Shown: in pieces, positions 1 to 14,186 of the stretch | Position numbering within the stretch: the stretch's first letter is position 1 | Layout of the letters: each line of letters starts with the position of its first letter | Source: Candidatus Pantoea edessiphila | GTDB lineage: Bacteria > Pseudomonadota > Gammaproteobacteria > Enterobacterales > Enterobacteriaceae | DNA: 64,000 bases | Direction: 5' to 3' | NCBI RefSeq assembly: GCF_002933355.1 | Contig: NZ_PDKU01000001.1 | Coordinates: forward strand, 301,864-365,863 | Notes under the pieces: generated by a model | Told to the model about the DNA's origin: nothing | What the model saw: the letters and a program-made list of their open reading frames with translations, nothing else | Database searches by the model: none | Made by a program: the position numbers and the translations under genes

Positions 1-224
1 TTGAAATTACTAATCAAGAACGTGATATTGCAATAAAAGCAGCTTCGATACTAAATTTAGAAGTAGTAGGAGTTGATATTATCAGATCTAATAGAGGTCC
101 GTTGGTTACAGAAATTAATGTTTCTCCAGGTCTAGAGGGTATTGAAACTGCAAGCGGTTTAAATATTGCAAGTATGATAATTGACTTAGTTGAAAAAAGA
201 TGTTGTTATTCAAATAATAAATAA
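1..224 (+). CDS. rimK: RimK, ATP-grasp glutamate ligase (C-terminal end only)
   Basis: The window opens inside a gene. The frame from base 3 runs 73 codons to TAA at 222-224. It contains the ATP-grasp end signature of RimK: a [14 protein letters not shown] stretch, then [12 protein letters not shown] with the metal-binding Glu/Asn, then an LNIAS helix. In E. coli RimK adds glutamate residues to the C-terminus of ribosomal protein S6 and can make poly-alpha-glutamate. The match to E. coli RimK is close over the whole visible part, and the last residues differ in sequence. The N-terminal three quarters lie outside the window, so the state of the whole gene cannot be judged. The convergent infA gene ends 22 bases away. 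Confidence 0.88.
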   Translation, partial: EITNQERDIAIKAASILNLEVVGVDIIRSNRGPLVTEINVSPGLEGIETASGLNIASMIIDLVEKRCCYSNNK

Positions 225-246
225 AAATTTTATTTATATACATAAT

Positions 247-570
<324 letters not shown>

Positions 571-677
571 TTATTCTAGTATGACTTTAATTAAAAAATT
601 ACTAACTTGAATATTTATCAATAAGTATACCTAAAACTTGTTATTTTATTAAATTTTAAAAATATAAAAATATTTTA

Positions 678-2983
<2,306 letters not shown>

Positions 2984-4639
2984 ATGAAACAAAATAAAAA
3001 TCAACCAACTAATTTTATTCGTCAAATTATAGATAAAGATTTAGCTAACAATAGATATAAAAAAATACGTACCCGTTTTCCTCCTGAACCAAATGGTTAT
3101 TTACATATTGGTCACGCAAAAGCTATATGTCTAAATTTTGGTATTGCGAAAGATTATAATGGTACATGCAATTTACGTTTTGATGATACAAATCCTGTAA
3201 ATGAAAACATAAATTTCATTGATTCTATAAAAACTGATATACAGTGGTTGGGTTTTCCTTTAAAGGAAAATATTTATTTTACATCAGATTATTTTAATCA
3301 AATGTATCAATATGCAATTGAACTTATTAATAAAGGTTTAGCGTATGTAGATGAACTAACAATAAAAGAAATTCAGGAATACCGTGGAGTTTGGAATAAA
3401 TCAGGCATAAATAGTCCCTATAGGAATAGACCTATCAAACAAAATCTATTATTGTTCGATAAAATGCGTAATGGTAATTTTCAAGAAGGCACAGCATGTT
3501 TACGTGCTAAAATTGATATGTCTTCTAGTTGTATGGTAATGCGAGATCCAGTATTATATAGAATTAAATTTGTTAAACATCATCAAACTAACTATAATTG
3601 GTGTATTTATCCCATGTATGATTTCGCTCATTGTATATCAGATGCTTTAGAAGGCATTACACATTCATTATGTACATTAGAATTTTCAGATAACCGTCGT
3701 CTTTATGAGTGGATTCTAGAACATATTTCTATCAATGTATATCCAAAACAATATGAATATTCTAGATTAAATTTGGAATACTCAGTAATGTCAAAACGAA
3801 AATTAAATCAATTAATCAATAAAAATTATGTCACAGGATGGGATGATCCAAGAATGCCTACCATTGCTGGATTACGTCGTCGAGGTTATACAGCTTCTTC
3901 AATTCGTAAATTTTGTCGCATAATAGGAGTAACAAAACAACAAAATCTTATTGAGATGAATTTATTAGAATCATGTATTCGTGATGAACTTAATCAAAAT
4001 GCACCTCGTGCAATGGCTGTTTTAAATCCAATAAAGTTAATCATTCAAAATCTTCCAATAAATTATAAAAAGAATATCACAATGCAAAATCACCCAAAAA
4101 AAACAGAAATGGGTACTCGTGAAGTAAGATTCAGTAATCAAATTTGGATTGATAGAGCTGATTTTCGTGAACATTCTGGCAAAAATTATAAACGTTTAGT
4201 TCTTGGGAAAGAAGTTCGTTTACGTAATGCATGTGTGATTCGTTCTGACTATGTCATTAAAGACAAAGAAGGAAATATTAATTGCATCTATTGTACATGT
4301 GATTTAAATACATTCAACAAATATAAAACTAATGATATCGGCATTATTCATTGGGTTTCAACATTGCATTCATTACCAGCTGAGTTTCATTTATATAGTT
4401 ATTTGTTTACAATTCCAAATCCAGAAACAGAAGAAGATTTTCTGATCAACATAAATCCAAAATCACTAGAAATTAAATATGGATATGTAGAGGATAGTAT
4501 TCAAGATACGTATCCAACTGAAACTTATCAATTTGAAAGAGAAGGTTATTTCTGTATTGATAAGTCTAATTCCAGTAATTTAGTATTTAATCGTATCGTT
4601 AGTTTACGTGATCATTTTACTAAATTTTCATCGTTTTAA
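2984..4639 (+). CDS. glnS: Glutaminyl-tRNA synthetase
   Basis: GlnRS charges tRNA-Gln with glutamine in the cytoplasm. The protein has 551 residues (E. coli 554) and is a class I synthetase. It has the HIGH motif at residues 41-44, preceded by [10 protein letters not shown], and a KMSKS-type VMSKRKL loop followed by GWDDPRMPT. The C-terminal anticodon-binding beta-barrels are complete. The start ATG at 2984 gives the family length, and an AAGGA site lies upstream. The substrate tRNA-Gln(UUG) is encoded at 27044-27115. The gene is transcribed towards fldA, which is on the other strand; in E. coli the two lie in the same neighbourhood. Confidence 0.98.
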   Translation: MKQNKNQPTNFIRQIIDKDLANNRYKKIRTRFPPEPNGYLHIGHAKAICLNFGIAKDYNGTCNLRFDDTNPVNENINFIDSIKTDIQWLGFPLKENIYFTSDYFNQMYQYAIELINKGLAYVDELTIKEIQEYRGVWNKSGINSPYRNRPIKQNLLLFDKMRNGNFQEGTACLRAKIDMSSSCMVMRDPVLYRIKFVKHHQTNYNWCIYPMYDFAHCISDALEGITHSLCTLEFSDNRRLYEWILEHISINVYPKQYEYSRLNLEYSVMSKRKLNQLINKNYVTGWDDPRMPTIAGLRRRGYTASSIRKFCRIIGVTKQQNLIEMNLLESCIRDELNQNAPRAMAVLNPIKLIIQNLPINYKKNITMQNHPKKTEMGTREVRFSNQIWIDRADFREHSGKNYKRLVLGKEVRLRNACVIRSDYVIKDKEGNINCIYCTCDLNTFNKYKTNDIGIIHWVSTLHSLPAEFHLYSYLFTIPNPETEEDFLININPKSLEIKYGYVEDSIQDTYPTETYQFEREGYFCIDKSNSSNLVFNRIVSLRDHFTKFSSF

Positions 4640-4661
4640 TTCTTAATATTTCTAATATTCT

Positions 4662-5174
4662 TTATATATTACATTCATTTAAAATTTGTTTTACCCATTT
4701 ATCTACTCGATCTTTAGTAAGATCCGGCTGACGATCTTCATCAATAGCTAGCCCTAAAAAAAAATCTTTATTTAAAATACCTTTTGAAGACTCAAAGTTA
4801 TATCCTGTAGTAGGCCAATAACCTATTACTTTTGCGCCATTAGATACAACAATATCATTCATAATTCCTATTGCATCACAAAAATACTCTGTGTAATCTT
4901 CTTGATCACCACAACCAAATAATCCTACTTTCTTTCCATCAAAATTAATTTTTTTTAATATCGGAATGAAATCATCCCAATCACATTGTAACTCCCCATA
5001 ATACCATGTTGGACTACCCATTAAAATGATATTAAACATTTCTAGATCTTGCTGATTACTTTTGGCTATATCATAAATATTTGCCATATTATGCCCTAAT
5101 TGTTTATGTATCATATGTGCAACATTTTCAGTGTTTCCAGTATCACTACCAAAAAAAATACCTATTTTTGACAT
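4662..5174 (-). CDS. fldA: Flavodoxin I
   Basis: This 170-residue flavodoxin carries the FMN phosphate loop [11 protein letters not shown] near the N-terminus, the [13 protein letters not shown] loop and the FGCGDQEDY loop that hold the isoalloxazine ring. It is a one-electron carrier in the cytoplasm. In E. coli it feeds radical-SAM enzymes, and BioB (19895), LipA (38266) and MiaB (27413) are all present here. The reductase Fpr is at 48392. The frame opens 14 codons further upstream, but the ATG at 5174 matches the family start and has an AAGG site. The E. coli protein has a few more C-terminal residues (176). Confidence 0.96.
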   Translation of the reverse strand: MSKIGIFFGSDTGNTENVAHMIHKQLGHNMANIYDIAKSNQQDLEMFNIILMGSPTWYYGELQCDWDDFIPILKKINFDGKKVGLFGCGDQEDYTEYFCDAIGIMNDIVVSNGAKVIGYWPTTGYNFESSKGILNKDFFLGLAIDEDRQPDLTKDRVDKWVKQILNECNI

Positions 5175-6756
5175 ATAATAAACCTTATCATCAGTATAAT
5201 TTATGCAATATAACAAATCATCACTTTAATGATTGCTAGTATTATTATTTTAATAATCTATATGTTATGCATTTATAAAATGTTTGATTTCTAAAATATC
5301 CACTTAAAATTAAATATACTACATTTTATTAAAATTGAGACTATAGATATATAAATAATTTTTAAAAATAAAAATATTCATTATTGTTAAAAAAACAATG
5401 TATTAATTAATTTTGAAAATAATGTTAAGTGTAAAATATTATTAATGAATTAATTTAAAACTTAATTTGTTTCTCCATAGCTAATATACAATTAATATGC
5501 TTAGAAAGCTTCACTTTATATATGATATTTCTTTCTAATGATATATCTAATGTTTGATATATCTATTGTTATGTGCTCTTGTAACAAATAAAAATTGAAA
5601 AAAATTATTCCTGTTTATTTAAGAATAAACATCTATAGTCTAATAATCATTCAATAAAAAATATTTTTCAATAAAATTTTTAATATTATCAATATTTTAA
5701 AATTTATAATTAATTAATTATTATTAAATGCTTCATGCAAAATTTCAAAACATTTTTTATTATTTTTTACGATAATAAAAATTCATGACTAAGGAAAAGA
5801 ATTATTTCTAATTTAATAAATATTTAAATATTGCCAATAATATTAATTGATTCCAACATATTTTTAAAAAAATTCCTCACTTGGTTATTTTTATCCACTG
5901 CTTTCAATAATAATGAAATAATTTTCACTTCTACAATAAACAAACGAATTATTTATAACTTATACATAGAGCAATTGATGTACAAACTATAAAATAGAAG
6001 CATTCTATTTACTATTAGCATTATGATAAAATATAGTTAATACTCTAAATTATTTACATACAACAACTATTGGATTTTACATGTCTAAATAATACTATAT
6101 AAATAAATAACACAGTTATTTACTCATAAATATATTACAATATAAAATATTTTATACATGTCACATTGACATTAAATAAAATGTAATCAACCGAATAAGT
6201 AATTTAATTAATTGACCTAATTGTGTAATCTTATTTGCATTAACAAATAAATTATTTAATTAACAAAAATATGCAAGACTGAATCTTAAATTACATGTAA
6301 TAAATTTTGTACCAATTAATTTTGATATAAGGAAATTATTTTTATATTTTATACGGTTACATAAACAATTAAATATCATATTTTGGATTTTAATAAAGTT
6401 GATGTAAAATAATTTAAAACCAATCACTACTATTTTTTATAGTATAATAATTCTTCAATAGCACAAAAAACGCATGTAATTAAAAAAATAAAATACTACA
6501 ATATATTTTATATCTTATTGTAATTTAGAATAAGATTCTTTCTAAGAATATAATCAATTTATAATTATCTAACTCACACGTTCTAAATAATAATTTTTAG
6601 AACTATTTTACTAAATATTTTATGAAAATATATAATAATAACAATCATCAAAAAATTTTAAGATTTTTTAATATAATAATTGCGATCTCTTTATTTTATA
6701 GCAATTTTTTTAGTAATCATTATAATTGACATTATCAAATTGATTTTAATTAAGAA
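5175..6756. other. Gene-free spacer between fldA and sdhC
   Basis: About 1.58 kb without any credible gene on either strand, extremely AT-rich and broken by stops in all frames. In E. coli the region between fldA and sdhC holds fur, seqA, pgm and other genes, with gltA (citrate synthase) directly next to and divergent from sdhC. I could not recognise any gltA remnant by eye. A translated search with GltA would be needed to exclude one. Confidence 0.6.
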
Positions 6757-7146
6757 TTGTTAGCTACAATGAAGAAATCAAGACCCATCAATTTAAAATT
6801 GTCGACGATTAATTTTCCTATTCCAGCTATATCGTCTATATTACACCGGATTTCTGGTGTAATCATATTATTTGTTTTTGGTATTTTTTTATGGTTTTTA
6901 GATTTATCTCTTTCTTCTTTAGAAGAATTTCAATATATTACATCTATTTTCAATAGTTTTTATTTTAAATTTATCAGTTGGTTAATTTTCACTATCTTAA
7001 TATATCATATAATTAATGGAATTCGTCATATATTAATGGATTTTAGCTGTTTATCTGAGACACTAAAAACTAGCACTTTCTCAACTTACATCGTATTTAG
7101 CATGACTATAATTTTGTCTATATTAGCAGGAGTGTTCATATGGTGA
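6757..7146 (+). CDS. sdhC: Succinate dehydrogenase cytochrome b556 subunit
   Basis: SdhC is a membrane anchor of succinate dehydrogenase (complex II) and binds haem b and ubiquinone. The 129 residues match E. coli SdhC in length. Visible features are the RPINL start region, the SILHRISG motif (Ser27/Arg31 region, quinone site), three membrane segments, and HIINGIRHILMDF with the haem-ligand histidine. With a TTG start at 6757 the protein aligns residue for residue with E. coli. The alternative is ATG at 6769, four codons later. Neither has a well-placed ribosome binding site. The stop overlaps the sdhD start by 7 bases, so translation is probably coupled. Confidence 0.94.
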   Translation: MLATMKKSRPINLKLSTINFPIPAISSILHRISGVIILFVFGIFLWFLDLSLSSLEEFQYITSIFNSFYFKFISWLIFTILIYHIINGIRHILMDFSCLSETLKTSTFSTYIVFSMTIILSILAGVFIW

Positions 7147-7487
7147 ACAATACATTTGCTTTGAGTCGCAAGGGTATTCAAGATTGGTTAATATTAAGGA
7201 TAGCAGCAATAATTATTTTTCTATATATAATTTATATTTGCACTTTTCTAATTCATGTAGATGAATTAAATTATTATACTTGGCATAATTTTTTTCAACA
7301 TACTGTAACTAAAATATTTACTATGCTAATGATATTATCTGTTCTTATACACGGTTGGATTGGAGTTTGGCAAGTATTAACAGATTACGTTAAGTTAGTA
7401 TTTTTACGCCTTATAATACAATTGATAATTATATTAGGGTTAATATCATATGCTATTTATGGATTTATTATAGTTTGTGGAGGATAG
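7140..7487 (+). CDS. sdhD: Succinate dehydrogenase membrane anchor subunit
   Basis: SdhD is the second membrane anchor of complex II. It has 115 residues, as in E. coli, with three hydrophobic segments. The conserved histidine lies in the second segment (SVLIHGWIGVWQVLTDYVK, close to the E. coli HAWIGMWQVLTDY form); the following Asp and Tyr contribute to the quinone site. The start overlaps the end of sdhC, and its TAG stop is directly followed by the ATG of sdhA. This is the tight sdhCDAB operon arrangement known from E. coli. Confidence 0.95.
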   Translation: MVNNTFALSRKGIQDWLILRIAAIIIFLYIIYICTFLIHVDELNYYTWHNFFQHTVTKIFTMLMILSVLIHGWIGVWQVLTDYVKLVFLRLIIQLIIILGLISYAIYGFIIVCGG

Positions 7488-9254
7488 ATGAATTTACCAA
7501 TTAGAAAATTTGATGCTATTGTGATAGGTGCTGGAGGTGCAGGAATGAGAGCTGCTCTTCAAATTGCTAAATCTGGACAACATTGTGCTTTATTATCAAA
7601 GGTTTTTCCTACAAGATCCCATACAGTATCTGCACAAGGTGGTATAACTGTCACTTTAGGTAATGCACATAAAGATAATTGGGAGTGGCATATGTATGAT
7701 ACTGTGAAAGGATCTGATTACATAGGTGACCAAGATGCAATTGAGTATATGTGTAAAAATGGTCCAGAAGCAATTTTAGAATTAGAACATATGGGATTAC
7801 CTTTTTCACGTTTTGATAATGGTCGTATTTATCAGCGTCCATTTGGAGGGCAATCAAAAAATTTTGGAGAACAGCAAGCTGCCCGTACTGCTGCAGCTTC
7901 TGATAGAACTGGACATGCTTTGTTACATACCTTATACCAGCAAAATTTAAAAAATCAAACAACAATTTTTTCAGAATGGTATGTATTAGATTTAGTAAAA
8001 AACATAGATAACGCAATAGTAGGATGTATCGCTATTGAAATTGAAACTGGTGAGATTGTTCATTTTAAAGCTAAAGCTACTATACTAGCTACTGGTGGAG
8101 CGGGTCGAATATTCCAATCTACAACTAATGCCTATATTAATACTGGTGATGGTATAGGTATGGCATTACGTGTGGGAATACCAGTACAAGATATGGAAAT
8201 GTGGCAATTTCATCCAACTGGAATAGCTGGTGCAGGAGTTTTAGTAACAGAAGGTTGTCGTGGTGAAGGTGGATATCTCTTAAATAAACACGGTGAACGT
8301 TTCATGGAACGTTATGCACCAAATGCTAAAGATCTTGCTAGTAGAGATGTAGTAGCCAGATCCATTATGATAGAAATTCGCGAAGGTCGTGGTTTTGATG
8401 GTGCTTGTGGTCCACATGTCAAATTAAAGCTAGATCATTTAGGAAAAAAAAATCTTGAATCACAATTGCCAGGTATTCTTGAATTATCTTATACTTTTGC
8501 TAACATTGATCCTATAAAAGAACCTATACCAGTCATTCCTACATGTCATTATATGATGGGTGGAATTCCGACTAAAATAACTGGTCAAGTAATTAAAATT
8601 AATGAAAAAGGTGAGGATTTCATTGTTCCAGGTTTGTTTGCAGTAGGTGAAGTTGCTTGTGTATCAGTGCATGGAGCTAATCGCCTTGGGGGAAATTCAT
8701 TATTGGATTTAGTAGTATTTGGTAGAGCAGTTGGTTTATATTTACCTAAAAGTATTGAAGAACAAGGAGAGTTAAAAGATGCTTCTAAAGAAGAAATTCA
8801 TGATGCCATGGTACGTTTAAATCATTGGGAAAATAATACAACAGGAGAAAACCCATTTGATATTAGAAAAGAGCTACAACAATGTATGCAAAATAATTTT
8901 TCTGTATTTAGAGAAGGTAAATCTATGCAACATGGTATTAATGAATTAAAGATTATACGTGAAAGATTAAAATCAGTTCGATTATATGATCATTCCAAAG
9001 AATTCAATACACAACTTATCGAATGTCTCGAATTAGATAATTTAATGGAAACAGCTTATGCAACTGCAATGGCCGCTAATTATCGAACTGAAAGTAGAGG
9101 AGCACATAATAGATTTGATTTTCCTAATAGAGATGATAAAAATTGGTTATGTCATAGTATCTATCTTCCACAAACTGAAAATATGACTCGTCGCCAAGTT
9201 AATATAACACCTAAATTTCGTAATTCTTTTCCACCAAAGGTACGTACTTACTAA
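7488..9254 (+). CDS. sdhA: Succinate dehydrogenase flavoprotein subunit
   Basis: SdhA oxidises succinate to fumarate on the cytoplasmic face of the inner membrane. At 588 residues it has exactly the E. coli length. The N-terminal FAD-binding motif is [10 protein letters not shown]. His45, in [10 protein letters not shown], is the residue that carries FAD covalently. The substrate-binding region HPTGIAG and the catalytic Arg in the [19 protein letters not shown] segment are present, as is the C-terminal [14 protein letters not shown] motif. There is no sign of decay. Covalent flavinylation in E. coli uses SdhE, which is not in this window. Confidence 0.98.
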   Translation: MNLPIRKFDAIVIGAGGAGMRAALQIAKSGQHCALLSKVFPTRSHTVSAQGGITVTLGNAHKDNWEWHMYDTVKGSDYIGDQDAIEYMCKNGPEAILELEHMGLPFSRFDNGRIYQRPFGGQSKNFGEQQAARTAAASDRTGHALLHTLYQQNLKNQTTIFSEWYVLDLVKNIDNAIVGCIAIEIETGEIVHFKAKATILATGGAGRIFQSTTNAYINTGDGIGMALRVGIPVQDMEMWQFHPTGIAGAGVLVTEGCRGEGGYLLNKHGERFMERYAPNAKDLASRDVVARSIMIEIREGRGFDGACGPHVKLKLDHLGKKNLESQLPGILELSYTFANIDPIKEPIPVIPTCHYMMGGIPTKITGQVIKINEKGEDFIVPGLFAVGEVACVSVHGANRLGGNSLLDLVVFGRAVGLYLPKSIEEQGELKDASKEEIHDAMVRLNHWENNTTGENPFDIRKELQQCMQNNFSVFREGKSMQHGINELKIIRERLKSVRLYDHSKEFNTQLIECLELDNLMETAYATAMAANYRTESRGAHNRFDFPNRDDKNWLCHSIYLPQTENMTRRQVNITPKFRNSFPPKVRTY

Positions 9255-9271
9255 ATTGAGTAAAAATAGTT

Positions 9272-9985
9272 ATGAAACTTTGGTTTTCAATTTATCGTTA
9301 TAATAGAGAAATAAATAAAACACCATACATGCAAGATTATACTCTTGAGATCGAAGATAATCGTGACATAATGGTATTAGATGCATTGATCTCTTTAAAA
9401 CAACAAGATCCAACACTATCATTTCGTCGTTCTTGTAGAGAAGGAGTATGTGGTTCTGATGGTATAAACATGAACGGTAAAAATGGATTAGCTTGTATTA
9501 CTCCTTTATCAAAATTAAAAAATAAACAACATAAAATTATTATACGTCCTTTGCCTGGATTACCAGTTATAAGAGATTTAGTCGTTGATATGAGCCAATT
9601 TTATGCACAATATAAGAAGATCAAACCTTTTCTAATAAATAAATATGAAAATCCAACACGTGAATATCTTCAGTTACCGGATGAACGTGAACGTCTTAAT
9701 GGATTATATGAATGCATTCTTTGTGCCTGTTGCTCAACTTCATGTCCTTCATTTTGGTGGAATCCAGATAAATTTATTGGTCCAGCTGGTTTGTTAACAC
9801 TCTATCGATTTTTAATCGATACGAGAGATACAGAAACAAAAGAACGTCTTGATTCGGTAGGTGATTCATTTAGCGTCTTTAGATGTCATAATATAATGAA
9901 TTGTGTTAGTGTTTGTCCAAAAGGATTGAATCCAACAAAGGCTATTAATCAAATTAAATTAATGCTGTTAAAATGTGATAGTTAA
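9272..9985 (+). CDS. sdhB: Succinate dehydrogenase iron-sulfur subunit
   Basis: SdhB passes electrons from SdhA to quinone through three iron-sulfur clusters. It has 237 residues (E. coli 238). The [2Fe-2S] ligands lie in SCREGVCGSDG and the later Cys of NGLAC. The [4Fe-4S] and [3Fe-4S] ligands lie in CILCACCSTSCPSFWW and CHNIMNCVSVCPKGL. All cluster cysteines are present. It is 17 bases after sdhA and about 100 bases before sucA, as in the E. coli sdh-suc transcription unit. Confidence 0.97.
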   Translation: MKLWFSIYRYNREINKTPYMQDYTLEIEDNRDIMVLDALISLKQQDPTLSFRRSCREGVCGSDGINMNGKNGLACITPLSKLKNKQHKIIIRPLPGLPVIRDLVVDMSQFYAQYKKIKPFLINKYENPTREYLQLPDERERLNGLYECILCACCSTSCPSFWWNPDKFIGPAGLLTLYRFLIDTRDTETKERLDSVGDSFSVFRCHNIMNCVSVCPKGLNPTKAINQIKLMLLKCDS

Positions 9986-10087
9986 TAAGTAAATCATTTA
10001 AAAAATATCTTTGAATTATTGAAACATTTTTGTGATTTAATTAATTTTTCGAAACTTATTATGATAATTAATATCTAAGGGATTATA

Positions 10088-12877
10088 ATGCATAATAGAG
10101 CTATCAAATCCTGGCTAGAATCTTCCTGGTTAGCTAATATGGACTATCGTTATATAGAAAAGATCTATGAAGATTTTTTAAAAAACCCTAATTCTATTGA
10201 TCAACAATGGAGTGTACTATTTAGAACAATAGCAGGAACGGAAATTCAATTAGAGCAGATACATTCTAGTATACGTAATCATTTACTCTGCTTAGCACAA
10301 GAAAAATATCGTTTCAATTCTACTTATCCTGAGGATAATTATAAAAAGTTACAAATTATACAATTAATTAATGCTTTTCGTTTTTATAGTCATAAATGTG
10401 CAAAATTAGATCCATTAGGCTTGTGTAAAGAAGATCTAGTTGCAGAACTAAATCCTAGCTTTTATGAGTTAACTCCCGATGATTTAAAAAAAAATTTTGA
10501 TATTAGCTTTTTTACAGGAAAAAACGAATCAATAAAATTATCTGATTTAATTGATAGTTTAAAAAAAAGATACTGCGGTTCTATTGGTGCAGAATATATG
10601 CATATCAGTAGCAATGAAGAAAAAATTTGGATTCAAAATTATATTGAATCAAATAGTTGCTATTCTGTATTCAGCAAAGAAGAAAAAAAAGAATTCTTAA
10701 AAGATTTAGTTTCAGCTGAAGGATTGGAAAAATATTTAGGTGCAAGATTTCCAGGGGCAAAAAGATTTTCTTTAGAAGGAGGCGACGTATTAATTCCTTT
10801 ATTACGTGAAATAATCCGACATTCAGTTAAAAATGAAACTAAAGAAATAGTAGTAGGTATGGCTCATCGTGGTCGTCTTAATGTATTAATTAATATCTTA
10901 GGTAAAAAACCTAAAGATTTGTTTGATGAATTTTCTGGAACAAATAAAGAAAATTCTGGTACAGGAGACGTAAAATATCATATGGGATTTTCCTCTAATG
11001 TAAGAATAGAAAATGGTTTGTTACATCTAGTACTGGCATTCAATCCTTCTCATCTTGAAATTATTAATCCAGTTATTATGGGTTCAACACGTGCTAGAAT
11101 AGATCGTGCAATCAATAACGATAAAATATTGCCAATTACAATTCATGGTGATGCTGCTGTTATTGGTCAAGGTGTAGTACAAGAAACATTAAATATGTCT
11201 CAAACACGAGGATATGAAGTAGGTGGTACTGTACGTATTATAATTAATAATCAAGTGGGTTTTACTACATCAAATACTAAAGATTCACGTTCAACTAAAT
11301 ATTGTACAGATATTGGTAAAATGATATCAGTACCTATTTTTCATGTTAATGCTGATGATATAGAAGCTGTATTATTTATTAGTAGATTAGCTTTAGATTA
11401 TAGAAATCAATTTAAACGTGATGTATTCATTGATTTAGTATGCTATAGACGTCATGGTCACAATGAAGCTGATGAACCGATGGTAACTCAACCTTTAATG
11501 TATAAAAAAATAAAACAACATCCTACTGCACTTAAAATTTATTCAGATTATTTAAGTAATAATGATATTATTTCTCAAAAAGAAATAAATGACATTGTGA
11601 TTTCTTATCGTACATTACTTGAAAAAGGTGAATGTATGATATCAGGATTATATCCTTCTACAAATTCATCTATTTGGTCACTATATGGCAACAAGAAATC
11701 GGAAGAAGATTATAAAACATATATGGATGAAAATTATCTCAAAAATTTGTCAAGAATTATTAGCCATATTCCTATAGAAATAAAAGTGCAAGAACGTGTA
11801 GCTAAAATTTACAAAGATCGTAAAGAAATGGCAGAAGGTAAAAGAAATTTTGATTGGGGTGCAGCTGAGAATTTAGCATATGCTTCTTTAATTAGTCAAG
11901 GAATTTCAGTACGTCTTTCAGGAGAAGATTCTAGTCGAGGTACTTTTTTTCATAGACATGCTATTATCCATAATCAAATTGATGGATCGACGTATATTCC
12001 CTTAGACTCTATATCAGCAGATAATAAAGGAAAATTTAGAGTTTGGGATTCTGTTCTGTCAGAAGAAGCAGTCCTTGCATTTGAATATGGTTATTCTATT
12101 ACTGAACCAAGAGTGTTGAATATCTGGGAAGCTCAATTCGGAGACTTTGCGAATGGAGCACAAGTAGTTATTGATCAATTTATAAGTTCTGGCGAACAAA
12201 AATGGGGTCGCATGTGTGGACTTGTTATGCTTTTGCCTCATGGTTATGAAGGTCAGGGTCCAGAACATTCGTCTGCACGTCTCGAAAGATATTTGCAGCT
12301 TTGTGCTGAACAAAATTTACAGGTCTGTATTCCGTCTACACCTGCCCAAATATATCATATATTACGTCGTCAAGCTATAAGAAAAATACGTCGTCCATTA
12401 ATTATTATGTCTCCAAAATCACTACTTCGACATCCATTAGTTACATCAACATTAGAAGAAATGGCAAATGGACAATTTCAGCTAGTAATTGATGAAGTTA
12501 TCAATGTAGATAAAGAAAAGATTAAACGTTTAATAATGTGTTCTGGTAAAATATATTTTGATTTAATGGAGCAAAAGAGTAAAAACAAACAAGATACTAT
12601 TGCTATAGTACGTATTGAACAACTCTATCCTTTTCCATATCAAGCGTTAACTGCATTATTAGTATCTTATTCAAATGTTAAGGATTTTATTTGGTGTCAA
12701 GAAGAACCCTTAAATCAAGGTGCATGGTTTTATATTCAATATTACTTTAGTAAAATTATACCAATAAATGCTAAATTACGTTATGCAAGTCGTCCTGCTG
12801 CTGCTTCACCAGCTGTGGGCTATACGTATTTACATCACAAACAGCAGAAAGAGCTCATAAATAGTGCACTAACGTAA
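10088..12877 (+). CDS. sucA: 2-oxoglutarate dehydrogenase E1 component
   Basis: SucA decarboxylates 2-oxoglutarate with thiamine diphosphate and passes the succinyl group to the lipoyl arm of SucB. It has 929 residues (E. coli 933). Visible features are the N-terminal SWLANMDYRYIEKIYEDF helix that docks on the complex, the VVGMAHRGRLNVL segment, the IHGDAAVIGQG ThDP/metal region, NNQVGFTTSN, and the C-terminal LPHGYEGQGPEHSSARLER segment. An AAGGGA ribosome binding site precedes the ATG. The complex also needs Lpd (E3), whose gene is not in this window. Confidence 0.98.
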   Translation: MHNRAIKSWLESSWLANMDYRYIEKIYEDFLKNPNSIDQQWSVLFRTIAGTEIQLEQIHSSIRNHLLCLAQEKYRFNSTYPEDNYKKLQIIQLINAFRFYSHKCAKLDPLGLCKEDLVAELNPSFYELTPDDLKKNFDISFFTGKNESIKLSDLIDSLKKRYCGSIGAEYMHISSNEEKIWIQNYIESNSCYSVFSKEEKKEFLKDLVSAEGLEKYLGARFPGAKRFSLEGGDVLIPLLREIIRHSVKNETKEIVVGMAHRGRLNVLINILGKKPKDLFDEFSGTNKENSGTGDVKYHMGFSSNVRIENGLLHLVLAFNPSHLEIINPVIMGSTRARIDRAINNDKILPITIHGDAAVIGQGVVQETLNMSQTRGYEVGGTVRIIINNQVGFTTSNTKDSRSTKYCTDIGKMISVPIFHVNADDIEAVLFISRLALDYRNQFKRDVFIDLVCYRRHGHNEADEPMVTQPLMYKKIKQHPTALKIYSDYLSNNDIISQKEINDIVISYRTLLEKGECMISGLYPSTNSSIWSLYGNKKSEEDYKTYMDENYLKNLSRIISHIPIEIKVQERVAKIYKDRKEMAEGKRNFDWGAAENLAYASLISQGISVRLSGEDSSRGTFFHRHAIIHNQIDGSTYIPLDSISADNKGKFRVWDSVLSEEAVLAFEYGYSITEPRVLNIWEAQFGDFANGAQVVIDQFISSGEQKWGRMCGLVMLLPHGYEGQGPEHSSARLERYLQLCAEQNLQVCIPSTPAQIYHILRRQAIRKIRRPLIIMSPKSLLRHPLVTSTLEEMANGQFQLVIDEVINVDKEKIKRLIMCSGKIYFDLMEQKSKNKQDTIAIVRIEQLYPFPYQALTALLVSYSNVKDFIWCQEEPLNQGAWFYIQYYFSKIIPINAKLRYASRPAAASPAVGYTYLHHKQQKELINSALT

Positions 12878-12893
12878 ATAATAAGGAAAAATA

Positions 12894-14138
12894 ATGAGTA
12901 TATTGGAAATTATTGTTCCTGATTTACCCGAATCAGTTGTTGACGCTTCGATATCAATTTGGAATAAAAAACCGGGTGATCAAGTCAATATAGATGAAAT
13001 ATTAGTAGAAATTGAAACTGATAAAGTTATAATAGAAATTCCAGCAGTTTCTAATGGAATATTAGAAACTATTCTAGAAGATAAAAATTCTGTTGTAAAA
13101 TCACGTCAAGTAATTGGTTTGTTAAAAATAAATAATGATTTCAACAATAATGTCAATGACAATAATAATCAAGATCAGAAAAATAATGATAACAATCCAG
13201 ACCAGAAAAAAGATATTTTAATCAATCAACAACAAGAAGATTTAATAAAAGAAAAACAAGAAAAAAAAGAAATTTTAACTCCATCAATTCGTCGATTTAT
13301 TGCAAAATACGATTTAGATATTTCTAAAATTAAAAATGATTATTCTAATCAACGTATAACAATGGAAAAAGTCAAGAATTTATTAGAATATCATAACAAC
13401 GATAATAGATCAATAATTAATAATTATTCAAATATTGATCGTGTTGAGAAAAGTGTTCCTATGACCCGTTTGCGCAAACGTATTGCAGAACGATTAATAG
13501 CTGCAAAAAACAGCACTGCTATGTTAACAACATTTAATGAAGTAAATATGGCATCTATAATTAATATTCGCAAACAGTATGGTGATCTTTTTGAAAGAAT
13601 ACATGGGGTTCGTCTAGGTTTTATGTCTTTTTATGTTAAAGCCGTTATTGAAGCATTAAAACAATATCCGGAGATTAATGCCTTTATTGATGGAGATAAT
13701 GTAATTTATCATAATTATTTTGATGTTAGTATAGCTATATCAACACCGAGAGGATTGATTACACCAATTATACATGATGCTGATCATATGAATATGGCAG
13801 ATATTGAGAAAAAAATAAAAGATTTATCAACTAAAGGTCGTGATAATAAATTAAAGGTAGAAGAACTTACGGGAGGCAATTTTACCATTACTAATGGTGG
13901 TGTATTTGGATCATTAATGTCTACACCTATTCTTAATCCACCTCAAAGTGCAATTTTAGGTATGCATGCTATCCAAGATAGACCTGTAGCTGTTCAAGGA
14001 GAAGTTGTAATATTGCCGATGATGTATCTAGCTTTATCTTATGATCATCGTTTAATTGATGGTCGTGAAGCTATTGGTTATTTAGTTAAGATAAAAGAAC
14101 TGCTAGAAGATCCAATACGTTTATTATTAGATATATAA
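12894..14138 (+). CDS. sucB: Dihydrolipoyllysine succinyltransferase (E2 of 2-oxoglutarate dehydrogenase)
   Basis: SucB carries the succinyl group on a lipoyl arm and transfers it to CoA. Its 414 residues (E. coli 405) form a lipoyl domain (1-79) with Lys44 in the EIETDKV motif, a linker (80-127), a peripheral-subunit-binding domain (about 129-165) and a catalytic domain ending with the active-site [12 protein letters not shown]. LipA and LipB in this window would attach and build lipoate on Lys44. The linker is unusual: 13 of residues 80-101 are Asn, with Gln/Asp/Lys following, where E. coli has an Ala/Pro-rich hinge. The catalytic core appears normal. It follows sucA after 16 bases. Confidence 0.97.
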   Translation: MSILEIIVPDLPESVVDASISIWNKKPGDQVNIDEILVEIETDKVIIEIPAVSNGILETILEDKNSVVKSRQVIGLLKINNDFNNNVNDNNNQDQKNNDNNPDQKKDILINQQQEDLIKEKQEKKEILTPSIRRFIAKYDLDISKIKNDYSNQRITMEKVKNLLEYHNNDNRSIINNYSNIDRVEKSVPMTRLRKRIAERLIAAKNSTAMLTTFNEVNMASIINIRKQYGDLFERIHGVRLGFMSFYVKAVIEALKQYPEINAFIDGDNVIYHNYFDVSIAISTPRGLITPIIHDADHMNMADIEKKIKDLSTKGRDNKLKVEELTGGNFTITNGGVFGSLMSTPILNPPQSAILGMHAIQDRPVAVQGEVVILPMMYLALSYDHRLIDGREAIGYLVKIKELLEDPIRLLLDI

Positions 14139-14186
14139 TTTACAACACAATAAAAAAAATGTTTTATTTATCGATGGATAAAAATC

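Noticed and set aside
6726..6757. TTGACA just upstream of sdhC
   Set aside because: Transcription from it would begin at or after the sdhC start codon, and no good -10 box follows, so it is unlikely to be the sdh promoter.
7651..8016. Open frame of 121 codons on the minus strand inside sdhA
   Set aside because: It is a shadow of the conserved sdhA coding strand, and its translation resembles no known family.
12059..12313. Minus-strand frame of 84 codons inside sucA
   Set aside because: It lies fully within a well-conserved gene, has no ribosome binding site and looks like no protein family.
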